NCBI RefSeq assembly: GCF_022570735.2
Contig: NZ_JANCNS010000001.1
Span: forward strand, 1,054,001 to 1,118,000
Origin: Christiangramia oceanisediminis
GTDB taxonomy: Bacteria > Bacteroidota > Bacteroidia > Flavobacteriales > Flavobacteriaceae
DNA length: 64,000 nt
Direction: 5' to 3'
The position numbers were made by a program, and so were the translations under genes. The notes under the pieces are model-generated. The model was not told where the DNA came from. It made no database searches and was given only the letters and a program-made list of their open reading frames with translations. Shown here piece after piece: positions 25,593-36,036 of this stretch. How positions within the stretch are numbered: position 1 is the first letter of the stretch; every line of letters begins with the position of its first letter.

Positions 25593-26351
25593 ATGAACAT
25601 CCCCGAAGGCAAAAAAGTTTATTTCTCCAGCGACAATCACCTTGGCGCTCCAACCATGAAGGAAAGCCGCAAAAGAGAAGCGATTTTCGTGAAATGGCTG
25701 GACGACATCAAAAACAATGCTGCTGCGATTTTCCTGCTGGGAGATCTGTTTGACTTCTGGTTCGAGTATAAACACGTAGTGCCAAAAGGATTTGTTAGAA
25801 CCCTCGGGAAACTGGCCGAAATAAAAGATTCTGGAATCCCGGTTTACTTTTTTGTAGGGAATCATGACCTCTGGATGAAAAATTACTTCGAAGAAGAATT
25901 GAATATCCCGGTATATCATAAACCCAAAGAATTTGAATTCAGCGGTAAAAAATTCCTGGTAGGTCATGGTGACGGACTAGGCCCCGGGGACGAAGGCTAC
26001 AAAAGGATGAAAAAGGTCTTTACCAACCCCTTTGCTCAATGGCTTTATAAATGGCTGCATCCGGACCTGGGAGTTCCGCTGGCACAATACTTTTCGGTAA
26101 AGAACAAAATGATCTCGGGCGAAGAAGACCAGGAGTTTTTGGGAGAAGAGAAAGAATGGTTAATTCAGTACTGCAAGCGAAAATTAGAATCGAAACATTA
26201 TGATTATTTCCTGTTTGGACATCGCCATTTACCGCTGGAAATAGACCTCAACGGAAAATCGACTTATGTAAACACCGGAGACTGGATAAGCCATTACACC
26301 TATGCCGAATTCGACGGCGAAGATCTTAAGTTGAAAAAGCTGGATTCTTAA
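25593..26351 (+). CDS. lpxH: UDP-2,3-diacylglucosamine diphosphatase
   Basis: This 252-residue metallophosphoesterase removes UMP from UDP-diacylglucosamine in lipid A synthesis at the inner membrane. The metal motifs are SSDNHLGAP, LGDLFDFWFEY, GNHDLWM, VGHGDGLGPGD and FGHRHLP. The LpxH-type pattern with an extended C-terminal cap is present. It overlaps the convergent recJ by four bases. Membership of the broader calcineurin-like family is certain; LpxH is very likely. Confidence 0.88.
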   Translation: MNIPEGKKVYFSSDNHLGAPTMKESRKREAIFVKWLDDIKNNAAAIFLLGDLFDFWFEYKHVVPKGFVRTLGKLAEIKDSGIPVYFFVGNHDLWMKNYFEEELNIPVYHKPKEFEFSGKKFLVGHGDGLGPGDEGYKRMKKVFTNPFAQWLYKWLHPDLGVPLAQYFSVKNKMISGEEDQEFLGEEKEWLIQYCKRKLESKHYDYFLFGHRHLPLEIDLNGKSTYVNTGDWISHYTYAEFDGEDLKLKKLDS

Positions 26352-28042
26352 ACCGATTCCCTGATATCCTTCAGTTTTAACTGGATACTGGTATTCCCGT
26401 TCCAGGTATTTTCATCAAGGCTGTAAACAGCATCGAACTTTTTACCTGCTTTTATCAGGTCAAGTTTATCACCAAGGTTAAACCCTATCACATCAAATGC
26501 AGGACCGTTTTCATACTGTCTTACCTGGCATTTCAAATGGGTTTTGTCTCCACCAACGCATTTACCATAACCGGTATCTGTTAAGCCTCGGGATAGAAAT
26601 ACAGGAGACATATTTCCGGGACCAAAAGGAGCGAATTGTTTTAGTATCCTATAAAATTTTGGAGTGATATCTTTCAGTTCCAGTTCAGCATCTATACTGA
26701 TCTCAGGCGTAAGCAATTTTCGATCTATGGAAGCCGAAACCACTTCCTCGAACTTCCTCTTGAAATTCTCATATTCCGATTCGAGAAGGGTTAGACCAGC
26801 CGCGTATTTATGTCCGCCGAATTGTTCAATATATTCCCTGCAACCGTCCAGGGCTTCATATACATCAAAGCCCTTGACCGATCTTGCCGAAGCCGCCAGC
26901 TTTTCGCCGCTTTTCGTAAAAACCAGCGTTGGCCGGTACCAGGTTTCCGTAAGCCTTGAAGCAACGATCCCGATCACGCCTTTATGCCAGTTCTCATTAT
27001 AAACAACCGTGGTTAGTCGTTCTTCTTCCTGTAGCTCGAGGATCTGTTTTTTGGCCTCTTCGGTAATGATCTTATCGGTGCTCTTCCTATCTGTATTAAA
27101 GGTCTCTATCTCTTCAGCAAAGCCTTTAACCACTAGTTCATCCTCTTCGGTTAATAAATCCACGGCATGTAATCCATGCTTCATCCTTCCAGCAGCATTG
27201 ATCCGTGGAGCCACTATAAAAACCAGGTCGGTAATCGTCACCTGCTTACGATCCCCTAAAATGCTTTTAATTCCTTTTCGAGGAGCCACATTGATCACGT
27301 GTAGCCCATGATAGGCCAGTATTCGGTTTTCGCCGGTTATTGGGACGATATCGGCTCCAATTGCTGTTGCTACCAAATCGAGATAAGGCAAAAGGATATC
27401 TTCAGGCTCCTCATTCTTTCTCACAATAGCCTGGATAAGCTTAAAACCAACCCCACAACCACAAAGTTCGTCGTACGGATATTTACAATCTTCCCTTTTT
27501 GGATCCAATACCGCAATGGCTTTAGGAATTTCAGAACCCGGCCGATGGTGATCACAAATGATGAAATCAATACCTTTCTCCTTTGCGTAAGCAACTTTTT
27601 CGATCGCCTTGATCCCGCAATCCAGAGCGATGATCAGGCTTATATCGTTATCGGCTGCAAAATCGATTCCCTGGTAGGACACGCCGTAGCCTTCTTCATA
27701 ACGATCTGGAATGTAAGTAGCTACATTTGGATACCGCGATCTCAGGAAGGTAGCCATCAAAGCCACACTGGTGGTTCCATCCACATCATAATCTCCATAG
27801 ACCATGATGTTCTCTCCGTTCTCCAACGCCTTCTCTATACGCTCCACCGCCAGATCCATATCCTTCATTAAAAACGGATCATGAAGATCGGCTAGCTCTG
27901 GCCTGAAGAATTTCCTGGCCTCTTCGAACGTATTGATCCCTCGCTGAACCAGAAGCCGGGCTACCGGCAATCCCACTCCCAGTTTATCTGAAAGTGTACT
28001 AACGGTAATAGTATCCGGTTTGGGTTTTAAGGTCCAGCGCAT
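26348..28042 (-). CDS. recJ: Single-strand DNA exonuclease RecJ
   Basis: This 564-residue protein carries the DHH phosphoesterase motifs VYGDYDVDGTTS (about residues 80-91), ALDCGIK and ICDHHRPG. The DHHA1 segment with FGGHKYAAG and a C-terminal OB-like domain follow. It degrades 5' single strands during recombination and mismatch repair in the cytoplasm. The gene is monocistronic and convergent with lpxH. Confidence 0.94.
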   Translation of the reverse strand: MRWTLKPKPDTITVSTLSDKLGVGLPVARLLVQRGINTFEEARKFFRPELADLHDPFLMKDMDLAVERIEKALENGENIMVYGDYDVDGTTSVALMATFLRSRYPNVATYIPDRYEEGYGVSYQGIDFAADNDISLIIALDCGIKAIEKVAYAKEKGIDFIICDHHRPGSEIPKAIAVLDPKREDCKYPYDELCGCGVGFKLIQAIVRKNEEPEDILLPYLDLVATAIGADIVPITGENRILAYHGLHVINVAPRKGIKSILGDRKQVTITDLVFIVAPRINAAGRMKHGLHAVDLLTEEDELVVKGFAEEIETFNTDRKSTDKIITEEAKKQILELQEEERLTTVVYNENWHKGVIGIVASRLTETWYRPTLVFTKSGEKLAASARSVKGFDVYEALDGCREYIEQFGGHKYAAGLTLLESEYENFKRKFEEVVSASIDRKLLTPEISIDAELELKDITPKFYRILKQFAPFGPGNMSPVFLSRGLTDTGYGKCVGGDKTHLKCQVRQYENGPAFDVIGFNLGDKLDLIKAGKKFDAVYSLDENTWNGNTSIQLKLKDIRESV

Positions 28043-28104
28043 AAAATTTCGGTAAATGAATTTTGATCGAAAGTATTAAAAAAAGGAATAGCAGCTTTTA
28101 AAAT

Positions 28105-28671
28105 TTAGCTCAATATTTCACGAACTCTTTTCTGAATTTGGGGCACTACTTCCTCCTCGAACCATGGGTGCTTACTGCGCCAGAATCGGTTCACAGGGGA
28201 GGGATGAGGAATAGGCCAGTGATCAGGTAAAAACTGATCGTAATTTCTTACTTTCTCTGTAAGATTTCCTTTTGAACTTAGATAATAACTGGTTGAATAA
28301 GCACCGATCAAAAATTTCAGTTTGACATTTTCCAGTTCTCTCCAAACTTCTTCATGCCACATGGGTGCACATTCCTTGCGCGGAGGCAGGTCACCGGTTT
28401 TTCCTTTTCCAGGATAACAAAAACCCATGGGAAGAATCGCGAAATTTTCAGAATCATAAAAGGTTTCCTCATCAACACCCAACCATTCCCGTAACTTTTT
28501 ACCACTCTGGTCTTTCCAGGCGACTCCGGATTCATGTACCACTCTTCCCGGAGCCTGGCTTATAAGTACAATTTTTGAATTCTTACTGGCTTCAATGATC
28601 GGTCTTGCGCCAAGTGGCAGATGTGCCTGGCAAACCTTACAATCCCTTATATTCGTTAATAGTTGTTCCAA
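28105..28671 (-). CDS. Uracil-DNA glycosylase family protein
   Basis: This 188-residue protein has an N-terminal CKVCQ pair and the UDG-fold motif ISQAPGRVVHESG (in place of the GEAPG of family 4). The late active-site motif HPSPVN is also present. Only two cysteines lie in the N-terminal segment, so a full Fe-S cluster as in family 4 is uncertain. The substrate may be uracil in DNA, but some members of this family are inactive or have other targets. Its ATG is one base from the rsmI stop, so the two are co-transcribed. Confidence 0.75.
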   Translation of the reverse strand: MEQLLTNIRDCKVCQAHLPLGARPIIEASKNSKIVLISQAPGRVVHESGVAWKDQSGKKLREWLGVDEETFYDSENFAILPMGFCYPGKGKTGDLPPRKECAPMWHEEVWRELENVKLKFLIGAYSTSYYLSSKGNLTEKVRNYDQFLPDHWPIPHPSPVNRFWRSKHPWFEEEVVPQIQKRVREILS

Positions 28672-28672
28672 A

Positions 28673-29344
28673 TCATAATTTTCCGGCCACCACGATCACG
28701 ATCTCTCCCCTGGGAGGATTACTGGTATAATGTTCCAGAACCTCTTTGGCAGTACCTCTAATACTTTCTTCATGCATTTTGGTGATCTCTCTGGAAACCG
28801 AAAGCCTTCTTTCTTCCCCAAAATATTCCACAAAATTTCCCAGTGTCTTGATAAGCTTGTGAGGAGATTCATAAAAGATCATGGTTCTTGTTTCTTCGGC
28901 CAGCAATTTAAGCCGGGTTTGTCTTCCTTTCTTAACTGGTAAAAATCCTTCAAAAACGAATTTATCATTCGGAAGCCCGCTATTTACAAGTGCAGGTACA
29001 AAAGCCGTGGCTCCAGGCAGGCAGTCAACCTCGATTCCGTTTTCCACACAGGCACGGGTAAGTAAAAACCCAGGATCAGAGATCGCTGGCGTTCCGGCAT
29101 CACTGATCAATGCTATGGTTTCTCCAGATTGGATCCTTGAAACGATCTGATCCACCGTTTTATGCTCATTATGCATATGATGGCTTTGCATGGGGGTGCC
29201 AATCTCGAAATGTTTCAGCAACTTCCCGCTGTTACGGGTATCCTCGGCAAGAATAAGATCAACCTCCTTAAGAACCCGGATAGCTCTTAAAGTAATATCT
29301 TCCAGGTTGCCTATAGGAGTAGGCACCAGAAACAGTTTTCCCAT
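28673..29344 (-). CDS. rsmI: 16S rRNA C1402 2'-O-methyltransferase
   Basis: This 223-residue SAM-dependent enzyme methylates the ribose of 16S rRNA C1402 in the ribosomal P site. Motifs are LVPTPIGNLEDIT at the N terminus, AEDTRNSGKLL, SDAGTPAISDPG and the late ESPHKLIKTL. The length is a little shorter than E. coli RsmI, which has a C-terminal extension, and matches the Bacteroidota form. It precedes the UDG gene in a two-gene operon. Confidence 0.94.
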   Translation of the reverse strand: MGKLFLVPTPIGNLEDITLRAIRVLKEVDLILAEDTRNSGKLLKHFEIGTPMQSHHMHNEHKTVDQIVSRIQSGETIALISDAGTPAISDPGFLLTRACVENGIEVDCLPGATAFVPALVNSGLPNDKFVFEGFLPVKKGRQTRLKLLAEETRTMIFYESPHKLIKTLGNFVEYFGEERRLSVSREITKMHEESIRGTAKEVLEHYTSNPPRGEIVIVVAGKL

Positions 29345-29356
29345 AAAATTCGCTTC

Positions 29357-30109
29357 TTATTTATCGAACTTATTTTCGATGTGGGCCATAAACCGGTTTT
29401 CGTGTTCCTCTTTTCCTTCCCAGTGATTATAATCTGGTTTTACAACCAGGTTGATGAATTTGGTAGCCTCTTCATGGCTGGTAAAGGTATTCAACTGGGA
29501 AAGAACGCGGTTATAATCGGCTGTATTTCCATCGAACAAATGCTTGATATAGGCAAGGCGTTCGTTAAGGCCAATATTGATGCCCTTCTTCAGCCGGTCG
29601 TTGAGAGACCTTGGTTTATTCTCTTCTGCCTTCTTATTGTTTACCGGCTCAAAATCTGGCAGGTTATCATAGTCTACCCCGATATTCCTGAAATCCTTTT
29701 TTGGCTTATGTTCAACCGTCTTTGAACCTGAAGATTCCCTGATGGAATTCAGGTCGTTCATCATGATATCTACCTTCTCGGTTTCCGGTGGCATCTGGGC
29801 CACGATATCCTTGATCTTTTCGGTAGCGGGTTCGGTAATCGCCACAGAATCCTTATTATACTCGGTTCCGTCTGGATGAAATTCATCATAAGACTGTGTT
29901 CTGGAAATGCGTTGTGGCATTTCGACTTCCAGTTCCTCATCTTCTTCAGCTTCCGAAACATCCAGGTGTTTTTCAGTAAAACTAAGCACCGTTAATTTCT
30001 CATAAAGGTGCCTGGCTAGCTTTTTAAGTTCTTTCGCATCCATATCCCCTTTTTTCTGAAGGATCAGTTCTGCGATATGGATCAAATCGGCTTCAATTTT
30101 CTTTTTCAT
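29357..30109 (-). CDS. Conserved flavobacterial hypothetical protein
   Basis: This 250-residue soluble protein is of no recognised family. The N-terminal 50 residues are predicted helical and basic (MKKKIEADLIHIAELILQKK). The centre (about 60-170) is acidic and low-complexity. The C-terminal 75 residues form a compact helical part (NIGLNERLAYIKHLFDGNTADYN). There is no signal peptide. It is immediately upstream of rsmI on the same strand with a 12-base gap, so it may be co-transcribed. Confidence 0.6.
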   Translation of the reverse strand: MKKKIEADLIHIAELILQKKGDMDAKELKKLARHLYEKLTVLSFTEKHLDVSEAEEDEELEVEMPQRISRTQSYDEFHPDGTEYNKDSVAITEPATEKIKDIVAQMPPETEKVDIMMNDLNSIRESSGSKTVEHKPKKDFRNIGVDYDNLPDFEPVNNKKAEENKPRSLNDRLKKGINIGLNERLAYIKHLFDGNTADYNRVLSQLNTFTSHEEATKFINLVVKPDYNHWEGKEEHENRFMAHIENKFDK

Positions 30110-30237
30110 TGTAAACTATTTTTCGATTAAACGTTAAAATATTATGGATCGAGGAATCATGAATTTAGTTCAAAATCTGTTCCGAATTCGATTTGAAAAC
30201 TTTAACGAATAGGCCCTCAAGCGGGTTGTATTTTTAA

Positions 30238-30245
30238 TAAATTTG
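30238..30245 (+). promoter_or_regulatory. Flavobacterial -7 box for tdk
   Basis: TAAATTTG matches TAnnTTTG and lies 54 bases before the tdk start. Confidence 0.5.
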
Positions 30246-30298
30246 TTCCACCTTTATGCGAAAGAGGTATTTCCCCATTTCGATTTGAAAAATACAAA

Positions 30299-30952
30299 AT
30301 GTTTCTCGAAAATACAGTAAATCACGAAGAGCAATTTGGTTGGATAGAGGTTATTTGCGGCTCTATGTTTTCCGGAAAAACCGAAGAGCTGATCCGTCGT
30401 CTTAAGAGGGCGAAATTCGCCAAGCAAAATGTCGAGATCTTCAAACCTGCCATCGACACCAGGTACGACGAGGAAATGGTAGTTTCTCACGATTCCAACG
30501 AAATTCGCTCTACTCCGGTACCTTCAGCAGCCACTATTCGGATTTTGGCAGACGGTTGTGATGTGGTGGGGATCGATGAAGCCCAATTTTTCGATGCGGA
30601 GATCGTAACGGTTTGTAACGACCTTGCCAACCAGGGAATACGCGTTATCGTAGCAGGTCTGGATATGGATTTTAAAGGAAATCCTTTCGGCCCCATGCCT
30701 AATCTAATGGCGACCGCAGAGTATGTGACCAAGGTCCATGCGGTTTGCACTCGAACCGGGAACCTTGCACAGTTCAGTTACCGGAAGTCGATCAATGACG
30801 ACCTTGTATTCCTGGGGGAAAATGAAGAATATGAACCTCTGAGTCGAGGCGCCTATTTTAAGGCCATGCTGAAGGAAAGGGTAAAAAAGATCGATGTAAA
30901 CGACCCGCAGGAATTGAATTCAAAACAAAAGGAGGAAAATGCCGAAGGCTAA
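30299..30952 (+). CDS. tdk: Thymidine kinase
   Basis: This 217-residue type II thymidine kinase salvages thymidine with ATP. P-loop [12 protein letters not shown] (about residues 21-32) and GIDEAQFFD are present. The usual structural zinc site needs four cysteines, two of them as CxxCG before the lasso loop. Here the segment reads [10 protein letters not shown] with a single Cys, so the zinc is probably absent. The gene overlaps alr by 14 bases. Confidence 0.92.
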   Translation: MFLENTVNHEEQFGWIEVICGSMFSGKTEELIRRLKRAKFAKQNVEIFKPAIDTRYDEEMVVSHDSNEIRSTPVPSAATIRILADGCDVVGIDEAQFFDAEIVTVCNDLANQGIRVIVAGLDMDFKGNPFGPMPNLMATAEYVTKVHAVCTRTGNLAQFSYRKSINDDLVFLGENEEYEPLSRGAYFKAMLKERVKKIDVNDPQELNSKQKEENAEG

Positions 30953-32048
30953 AGAAAGTGTTCTCGAGATCAATCTTGGAAATCTTGCCCATAATTATCG
31001 CTATTTAAGATCAAAATTAGACAAAGAGGTTAAGTTCATGTCTGTTGTCAAGGCTCATGCCTACGGAAGTGATTCGGTAGTCATTGCCCAGAAACTGCAG
31101 GAACTGGGAACCGATTATTTCGCTGTTGCCTATGTGGAAGAAGGTGTTCGTTTAAGAGAAAACGGAATCACACTTCCCATCCTGGTGCTGCATCCGCAAT
31201 TCCATAATTTTGAGGAGATCATTGAACATTGCCTGGAACCCAATATTTACTCTGAAAAGATACTCAGGACTTTTATAGAAATTGCCGAAAAACAAAAGCA
31301 GAAGAACTATCCGGTTCACATCAAGTTGAATACTGGCCTCAACAGGCTGGGTTTTGATCAGCCAGAATTAGATACCGTATTCGAGCTTATTTCAGGAACC
31401 GGCAGCCTGAAGGTCGCTTCGATTTTTTCACATCTTGCGGCCAGCGAAGACTGGAAAGAACGGGAGTTCACGCTTGGCCAGATAGACCTCTTTCGAAAAA
31501 TGGCCTGGCAGCTGGTTGAGAACTTGGGATATGAACCATTGCTACATATTTGCAATACCTCTGGTGTGATCAACTATCCGAAGGCCGCATTCACTATGGT
31601 TCGAAGTGGGATTGGCCTTTATGGTTACGGAAATGATGAAAATGTGGATCCTTACCTGAAACCTGTCGGCACTTTGAAAACCATTATTTCACAAAAGCGA
31701 AACCTGGAAAAAGGTGCTACAGTTGGTTATAACCGCGTATTTAAGGTAGAAAAACCCAGTGTGATCGCAACTCTTCCCATTGGTCATGCCGATGGCATCA
31801 ACCGCATCTACGGAAAACAAAAAGCCGGCGTCTTCGTGAACGGCAAATATGCACCTATAATTGGCAACGTTTGTATGGATATCATCATGGTAGATGTTAC
31901 CGACATCGATTGTGATGAAGGCGATGAAGTGATCGTTTTTGGAGGACCTCAACATCCGGTAGATTTTGCCGAGGCCGGAGGCACCATTTCCTATGAATTA
32001 ATTACCGGAATCCAACGCCGGGTCACCCGGAAAGTGATCCCGGAATAA
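30939..32048 (+). CDS. alr: Alanine racemase
   Basis: This 369-residue PLP enzyme makes D-alanine for peptidoglycan. The PLP lysine is Lys38 in [11 protein letters not shown]. The catalytic Tyr is in the C-terminal segment [20 protein letters not shown] and GRSGIGLYG-like residues are as expected. It is coupled to tdk through a 14-base overlap, and mscL follows 68 bases downstream. Confidence 0.94.
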   Translation: MPKAKESVLEINLGNLAHNYRYLRSKLDKEVKFMSVVKAHAYGSDSVVIAQKLQELGTDYFAVAYVEEGVRLRENGITLPILVLHPQFHNFEEIIEHCLEPNIYSEKILRTFIEIAEKQKQKNYPVHIKLNTGLNRLGFDQPELDTVFELISGTGSLKVASIFSHLAASEDWKEREFTLGQIDLFRKMAWQLVENLGYEPLLHICNTSGVINYPKAAFTMVRSGIGLYGYGNDENVDPYLKPVGTLKTIISQKRNLEKGATVGYNRVFKVEKPSVIATLPIGHADGINRIYGKQKAGVFVNGKYAPIIGNVCMDIIMVDVTDIDCDEGDEVIVFGGPQHPVDFAEAGGTISYELITGIQRRVTRKVIPE

Positions 32049-32116
32049 CTGTATTCTCCAATATTTAAGTTTTTTATCTAAATTAGGGCCTCAACTAACT
32101 CCTAATACTAATATTT

Positions 32117-32545
32117 ATGGCCTTTTTAAAAGACTTTAAAGCATTCCTTTTTCAGAAGGACATCGTAATGCTTGCTACTGCCGTTGTGATTGGCGCAGCA
32201 TTTAACAAGATCGTAACCTCTGTGGTGAACGATGTGATCATGCCAATCATAGGCCTGCTTACCGGCGGAATTGATTTCACCCAGAAATTCATTTCACTCG
32301 ACGGGGAGAGCTATGCAGACCTTGCCGCTGCACAGGAAGCCAACGCTGCCGTGATCACTTACGGGAACCTGATCCAGGCGATCATCTATTTCATAATCAT
32401 TGGCTTTTTCATATTTTTGGTGCTGAGAGCTTACGAGAGAACCAAGAAAAAAGAGAACGTGGAAGAAGCTCCGGCTCCAAAAGGTCCTACTCAGGAAGAG
32501 ATCCTTTTAGAGATAAGAGACGAATTGAAAAAACAGAATTCATAA
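32117..32545 (+). CDS. mscL: Large-conductance mechanosensitive channel
   Basis: This 142-residue inner-membrane channel opens under turgor to release solutes in osmotic downshock. Visible are the N-terminal helix with [24 protein letters not shown] (first transmembrane helix), a periplasmic loop from about 46-80, the second helix ([21 protein letters not shown]) and a charged cytoplasmic C-terminal helix. A terminator follows. Confidence 0.95.
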   Translation: MAFLKDFKAFLFQKDIVMLATAVVIGAAFNKIVTSVVNDVIMPIIGLLTGGIDFTQKFISLDGESYADLAAAQEANAAVITYGNLIQAIIYFIIIGFFIFLVLRAYERTKKKENVEEAPAPKGPTQEEILLEIRDELKKQNS

Positions 32546-32585
32546 AGAAGTACGCTTACCGCTACATTACTCATTTAAACACCAA

Positions 32586-32617
32586 ACCCCCGGAAAAAAC
32601 CGGGGGTCTTTTTTTTA
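32586..32617 (+). terminator. Terminator after mscL
   Basis: ACCCCCGG and CCGGGGGT form an 8-bp stem with a six-A loop, followed by eight T. Confidence 0.9.
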
Positions 32618-32697
32618 CAAATCTCACAAATTCGTAAAAATTGAACACTTCAGGTTTTTTTTTCAATCCATAGTATCGCCTGTTCCAATTCAACTAA

Positions 32698-32705
32698 TAC
32701 CTTTG
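32698..32705 (+). promoter_or_regulatory. Flavobacterial -7 box for asd
   Basis: TACCTTTG lies 31 bases before the asd ATG. Confidence 0.6.
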
Positions 32706-32735
32706 CAATCACATTTTTAAAATTCTTGGCTAATT

Positions 32736-33725
32736 ATGAAAGTAGCTGTTGTTGGAGCCACCGGAATGGTGGGAAACGTAATGTTAAAAGTACTTGAGGA
32801 AAGAAATTTTCCTTTAACTGAATTAATACCGGTAGCTTCGGAAAGATCGGTAGGAAATAAGATCGAATTCGCAGGAAAGGAATATGAAGTAGTTGGATTG
32901 GAAACAGCGGTTTCGATGAAACCGGAGATCGCCTTATTTTCAGCCGGTGGAGACACTTCGCTGGAATGGGCACCAAAATTTGCTGCAGCCGGCACTACCG
33001 TGATCGATAATTCTTCAGCCTGGAGAATGAATCCTGAAAACAAACTGGTTATTCCGGAGATCAATGCAGATCTGCTTTCAGCTGAGGATAAGATCATCGC
33101 CAATCCAAACTGTTCTACCATTCAGCTTTTAATGGCATTGAAACCGCTTCATGATGCTTATAGGATCAAACGTGTGGTGGTTTCGACTTACCAGTCAATC
33201 ACCGGAACCGGGGTAAAAGCTGTAAAGCAGCTGGAAAACGAATATGCCGGAGCTCAGGGAGAAATGGCCTACCCTTACCCAATTCACCGTAATGCGTTGC
33301 CTCACTGCGACGTGTTCCAGGACAACGGGTATACCAAGGAAGAAATGAAACTTACGAACGAAACCAAGAAGATCCTTGGCGACGACTCGGTAAATGTGAC
33401 CGCTACCGCCATCAGGATTCCTGTGGTTGGCGGGCATTCTGAATCGGTGAATATCGAGTTCGAAAGAGATTTTGATGAAGTGGAAGTAAGGCAGTTGTTA
33501 AATGATTTCCCCGGAATCAAAGTCCAGGATAATCCAGGTGTGAACACCTATCCTATGCCTATCTATGCTGAAGGGAAGGATGATGTTTTCGTAGGCCGAA
33601 TCAGGAGAGATCATTCCCAGCCAAACAGTTTGAACATGTGGATCGTGGCCGATAACCTTAGAAAAGGAGCCGCTACAAATGCCGTTCAGATCGCTGAATA
33701 TTTGATCGAAAACAAGCTGGTATAA
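32736..33725 (+). CDS. asd: Aspartate-semialdehyde dehydrogenase
   Basis: This 329-residue NADPH enzyme turns aspartyl phosphate into aspartate semialdehyde for lysine, threonine, methionine and diaminopimelate. Visible are the nucleotide-binding VAVVGATGMVGNVML and FSAGGDTS. The catalytic Cys is near residue 126 in ANPNCSTIQL, and the RIPVVGGHSES segment holds the catalytic His. The transcript is monocistronic and ends in a terminator. Confidence 0.96.
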   Translation: MKVAVVGATGMVGNVMLKVLEERNFPLTELIPVASERSVGNKIEFAGKEYEVVGLETAVSMKPEIALFSAGGDTSLEWAPKFAAAGTTVIDNSSAWRMNPENKLVIPEINADLLSAEDKIIANPNCSTIQLLMALKPLHDAYRIKRVVVSTYQSITGTGVKAVKQLENEYAGAQGEMAYPYPIHRNALPHCDVFQDNGYTKEEMKLTNETKKILGDDSVNVTATAIRIPVVGGHSESVNIEFERDFDEVEVRQLLNDFPGIKVQDNPGVNTYPMPIYAEGKDDVFVGRIRRDHSQPNSLNMWIVADNLRKGAATNAVQIAEYLIENKLV

Positions 33726-33750
33726 AATCAAAAAATATTTGAATATCTTT

Positions 33751-33786
33751 AAAGGCCTGATAAATTAAACTTTCAGGCCTTTTTTT
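33751..33786 (+). terminator. Terminator after asd
   Basis: AAAGGCCTGA pairs with TCAGGCCTTT and is followed by a T-run. Confidence 0.85.
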
Positions 33787-33823
33787 GGTCTAAGAAATAT
33801 AACCCAAGCATTAATTAAATTTT

Positions 33824-35983
33824 ATGAAAAAAATAATAACCCTTGCCTTAGCTGCCGGAACCCTGATTGCCTGCAACGATGAGGCGGAAAAAAAAGACAG
33901 TATCGCTGTGAATTATCCCGAAACTAAAAAAGTGGATACCGTTACCGATTATTTTGGAACCGAAGTTAAAGATCCCTATCGCTGGCTGGAAGACGACCGC
34001 AGCGAGGAGACCGAAAGCTGGGTAGAAGCCCAGAACGAGGTTACTTTCGATTACCTGGAAAAGATCCCGTATCGTGAAAAGTTAAAGCAAAGACTTACTG
34101 AATTATGGGATTATGAAAAACTAGGAGCTCCTTTTACCGAAGGTGATCATATCTATTTTTATAAGAACGACGGACTTCAGAACCAGAGCGTGCTTTACAG
34201 AAAAAAAGGTCCTGATGCCGAAGCAGAGGTTTTCCTTGATCCGAATAACTTCAGCAAGGACGGAACCACTTCTCTTGCCGGGATGAGCTTCTCTGAAGAC
34301 GGAAAGAAGGTGGCTTACGCCATTTCTGAAGGCGGGAGTGACTGGAGAAAAGTCATCGTGATGAATACCGAGAACAAGGAGATCCTTGGAGATACCATTA
34401 AGGATGTAAAATTCAGCGGACTTTCCTGGAAAGGAAACGATGGCTTCTACTATTCAAGTTATGACAAGCCAGAAGGCAGCGAGCTTTCAGCCAAGACCGA
34501 TCAGCATAAATTGTATTACCATAAACTGGGAACTGCTCAAAGCGAGGATAAGGTTATTTTTGGTGATAAGTCTGAACAAAAAAGAAGATATGTTGGAGGT
34601 AATGTAACCGAAGACAACCGTTATTTGATCATTTCTGCAAGAAATTCGACCTCAGGCGGTGAACTTTACCTGATGGACCTTCAAAAACAAAATCCGGAAC
34701 TGGTAAGTATTATTGATAATATGGATACTGACAGTTACGTGATCGATAACGAAGGAAGCAAGCTTTATATCGTGACTAACCTGGATGCGCCAAACAGAAG
34801 GATCGTAACTGTAGATGCGTCTAATCCTTCTCCAGAGAACTGGGAAGACTTTATTCCTGAGACAGAAAATGTATTAAGTCCATCTACAGGTGGAGGCTAT
34901 TTCTTTGCGGAATATATGGTAGATGCCATTTCCCAGGTCAAGCAATATGATTATGATGGTGAACTGGTAAGGGATGTAGAACTTCCTGGAATTGGTTCAG
35001 CAGGTGGATTTGGAGCGAAAAAGGATGAAGATGTTCTTTACTATTCGTTCACTAATTATGTTACTCCGGGAACCATTTACAAGTATGATATCGAGGAGGG
35101 AACTTCAGAAGTTTACAACAAACCAAATATCGATTTCAATTCAGAAGACTATACCAGCGAGCAGGTGTTCTATACTTCCAAAGACGGCACTAAAATACCA
35201 ATGATCATTACCTATAAAAAAGGTACTGAAATGAATGGCAAGAATCCAACACTTCTATACGGCTATGGTGGATTCAATATCAGTCTTACACCTGGATTCA
35301 GTACCGCTAACAGCGTATGGCTGGAGCAGGGAGGTATTTACGCTGTTCCAAACCTTCGCGGAGGCGGAGAATACGGAAAAGGGTGGCATGATGCCGGTAC
35401 CAAGCTTAAAAAACAAAACGTATTTGACGATTTTATCGCAGCTGCGGAATATCTGATCGAGAACAATTACACTTCTAAAGATTATCTTGCGATTCGTGGA
35501 GGTTCAAATGGTGGACTGCTTGTTGGTGCTACCATGACCCAGCGTCCAGACCTAATGAAAGTTGCTCTTCCAGCCGTTGGAGTGATGGATATGTTAAGAT
35601 ATCACACCTTTACTGCAGGTGCCGGATGGGCATATGATTATGGAACTGCTGAAGACAGCAAGGAAATGTTCGATTATCTATACGGTTATTCTCCTGTTCA
35701 TAATGTGGAAGCCGGAGTTGAATATCCTGCAACCCTTGTAACTACGGGAGATCACGATGACCGAGTGGTGCCAGCACATTCATTCAAGTTCGCTGCAGAA
35801 CTTCAGGAAAAACAGGCTGGTGATGAGCCGGTATTGATCCGTATCGAAACCAAGGCGGGGCATGGAGCCGGAAAACCTACCAGCAAGATCATCGAAGAAT
35901 ATGCTGATATCTTCGGGTTCACTCTTTACAATATGGGCTTTGAGGCTTTGCCGAACGAGATTGATAAAAATGTAAAAGGTTAA
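33824..35983 (+). CDS. Prolyl oligopeptidase, lipoprotein
   Basis: This 719-residue S9 serine peptidase cuts short peptides after proline. A lipoprotein signal with Cys17 (GTLIAC) predicts periplasmic or membrane anchoring. The N-terminal part forms the beta-propeller. The catalytic domain carries Ser in [11 protein letters not shown], Asp in [10 protein letters not shown] and His in KAGHGAGKP. Length and layout are standard for the family. The gene stands alone between two terminators. Confidence 0.94.
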   Translation: MKKIITLALAAGTLIACNDEAEKKDSIAVNYPETKKVDTVTDYFGTEVKDPYRWLEDDRSEETESWVEAQNEVTFDYLEKIPYREKLKQRLTELWDYEKLGAPFTEGDHIYFYKNDGLQNQSVLYRKKGPDAEAEVFLDPNNFSKDGTTSLAGMSFSEDGKKVAYAISEGGSDWRKVIVMNTENKEILGDTIKDVKFSGLSWKGNDGFYYSSYDKPEGSELSAKTDQHKLYYHKLGTAQSEDKVIFGDKSEQKRRYVGGNVTEDNRYLIISARNSTSGGELYLMDLQKQNPELVSIIDNMDTDSYVIDNEGSKLYIVTNLDAPNRRIVTVDASNPSPENWEDFIPETENVLSPSTGGGYFFAEYMVDAISQVKQYDYDGELVRDVELPGIGSAGGFGAKKDEDVLYYSFTNYVTPGTIYKYDIEEGTSEVYNKPNIDFNSEDYTSEQVFYTSKDGTKIPMIITYKKGTEMNGKNPTLLYGYGGFNISLTPGFSTANSVWLEQGGIYAVPNLRGGGEYGKGWHDAGTKLKKQNVFDDFIAAAEYLIENNYTSKDYLAIRGGSNGGLLVGATMTQRPDLMKVALPAVGVMDMLRYHTFTAGAGWAYDYGTAEDSKEMFDYLYGYSPVHNVEAGVEYPATLVTTGDHDDRVVPAHSFKFAAELQEKQAGDEPVLIRIETKAGHGAGKPTSKIIEEYADIFGFTLYNMGFEALPNEIDKNVKG

Positions 35984-36008
35984 TTCAATTCAATCCCAAA
36001 AATTTTTA

Positions 36009-36036
36009 AACGCCGGCCTAGTGCCGGCGTTTTTTA
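36009..36036 (+). terminator. Terminator after the peptidase gene (bidirectional)
   Basis: AACGCCGGC and GCCGGCGTT enclose five bases and are followed by six T. It overlaps the end of the convergent HAD gene by three bases. Confidence 0.85.
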
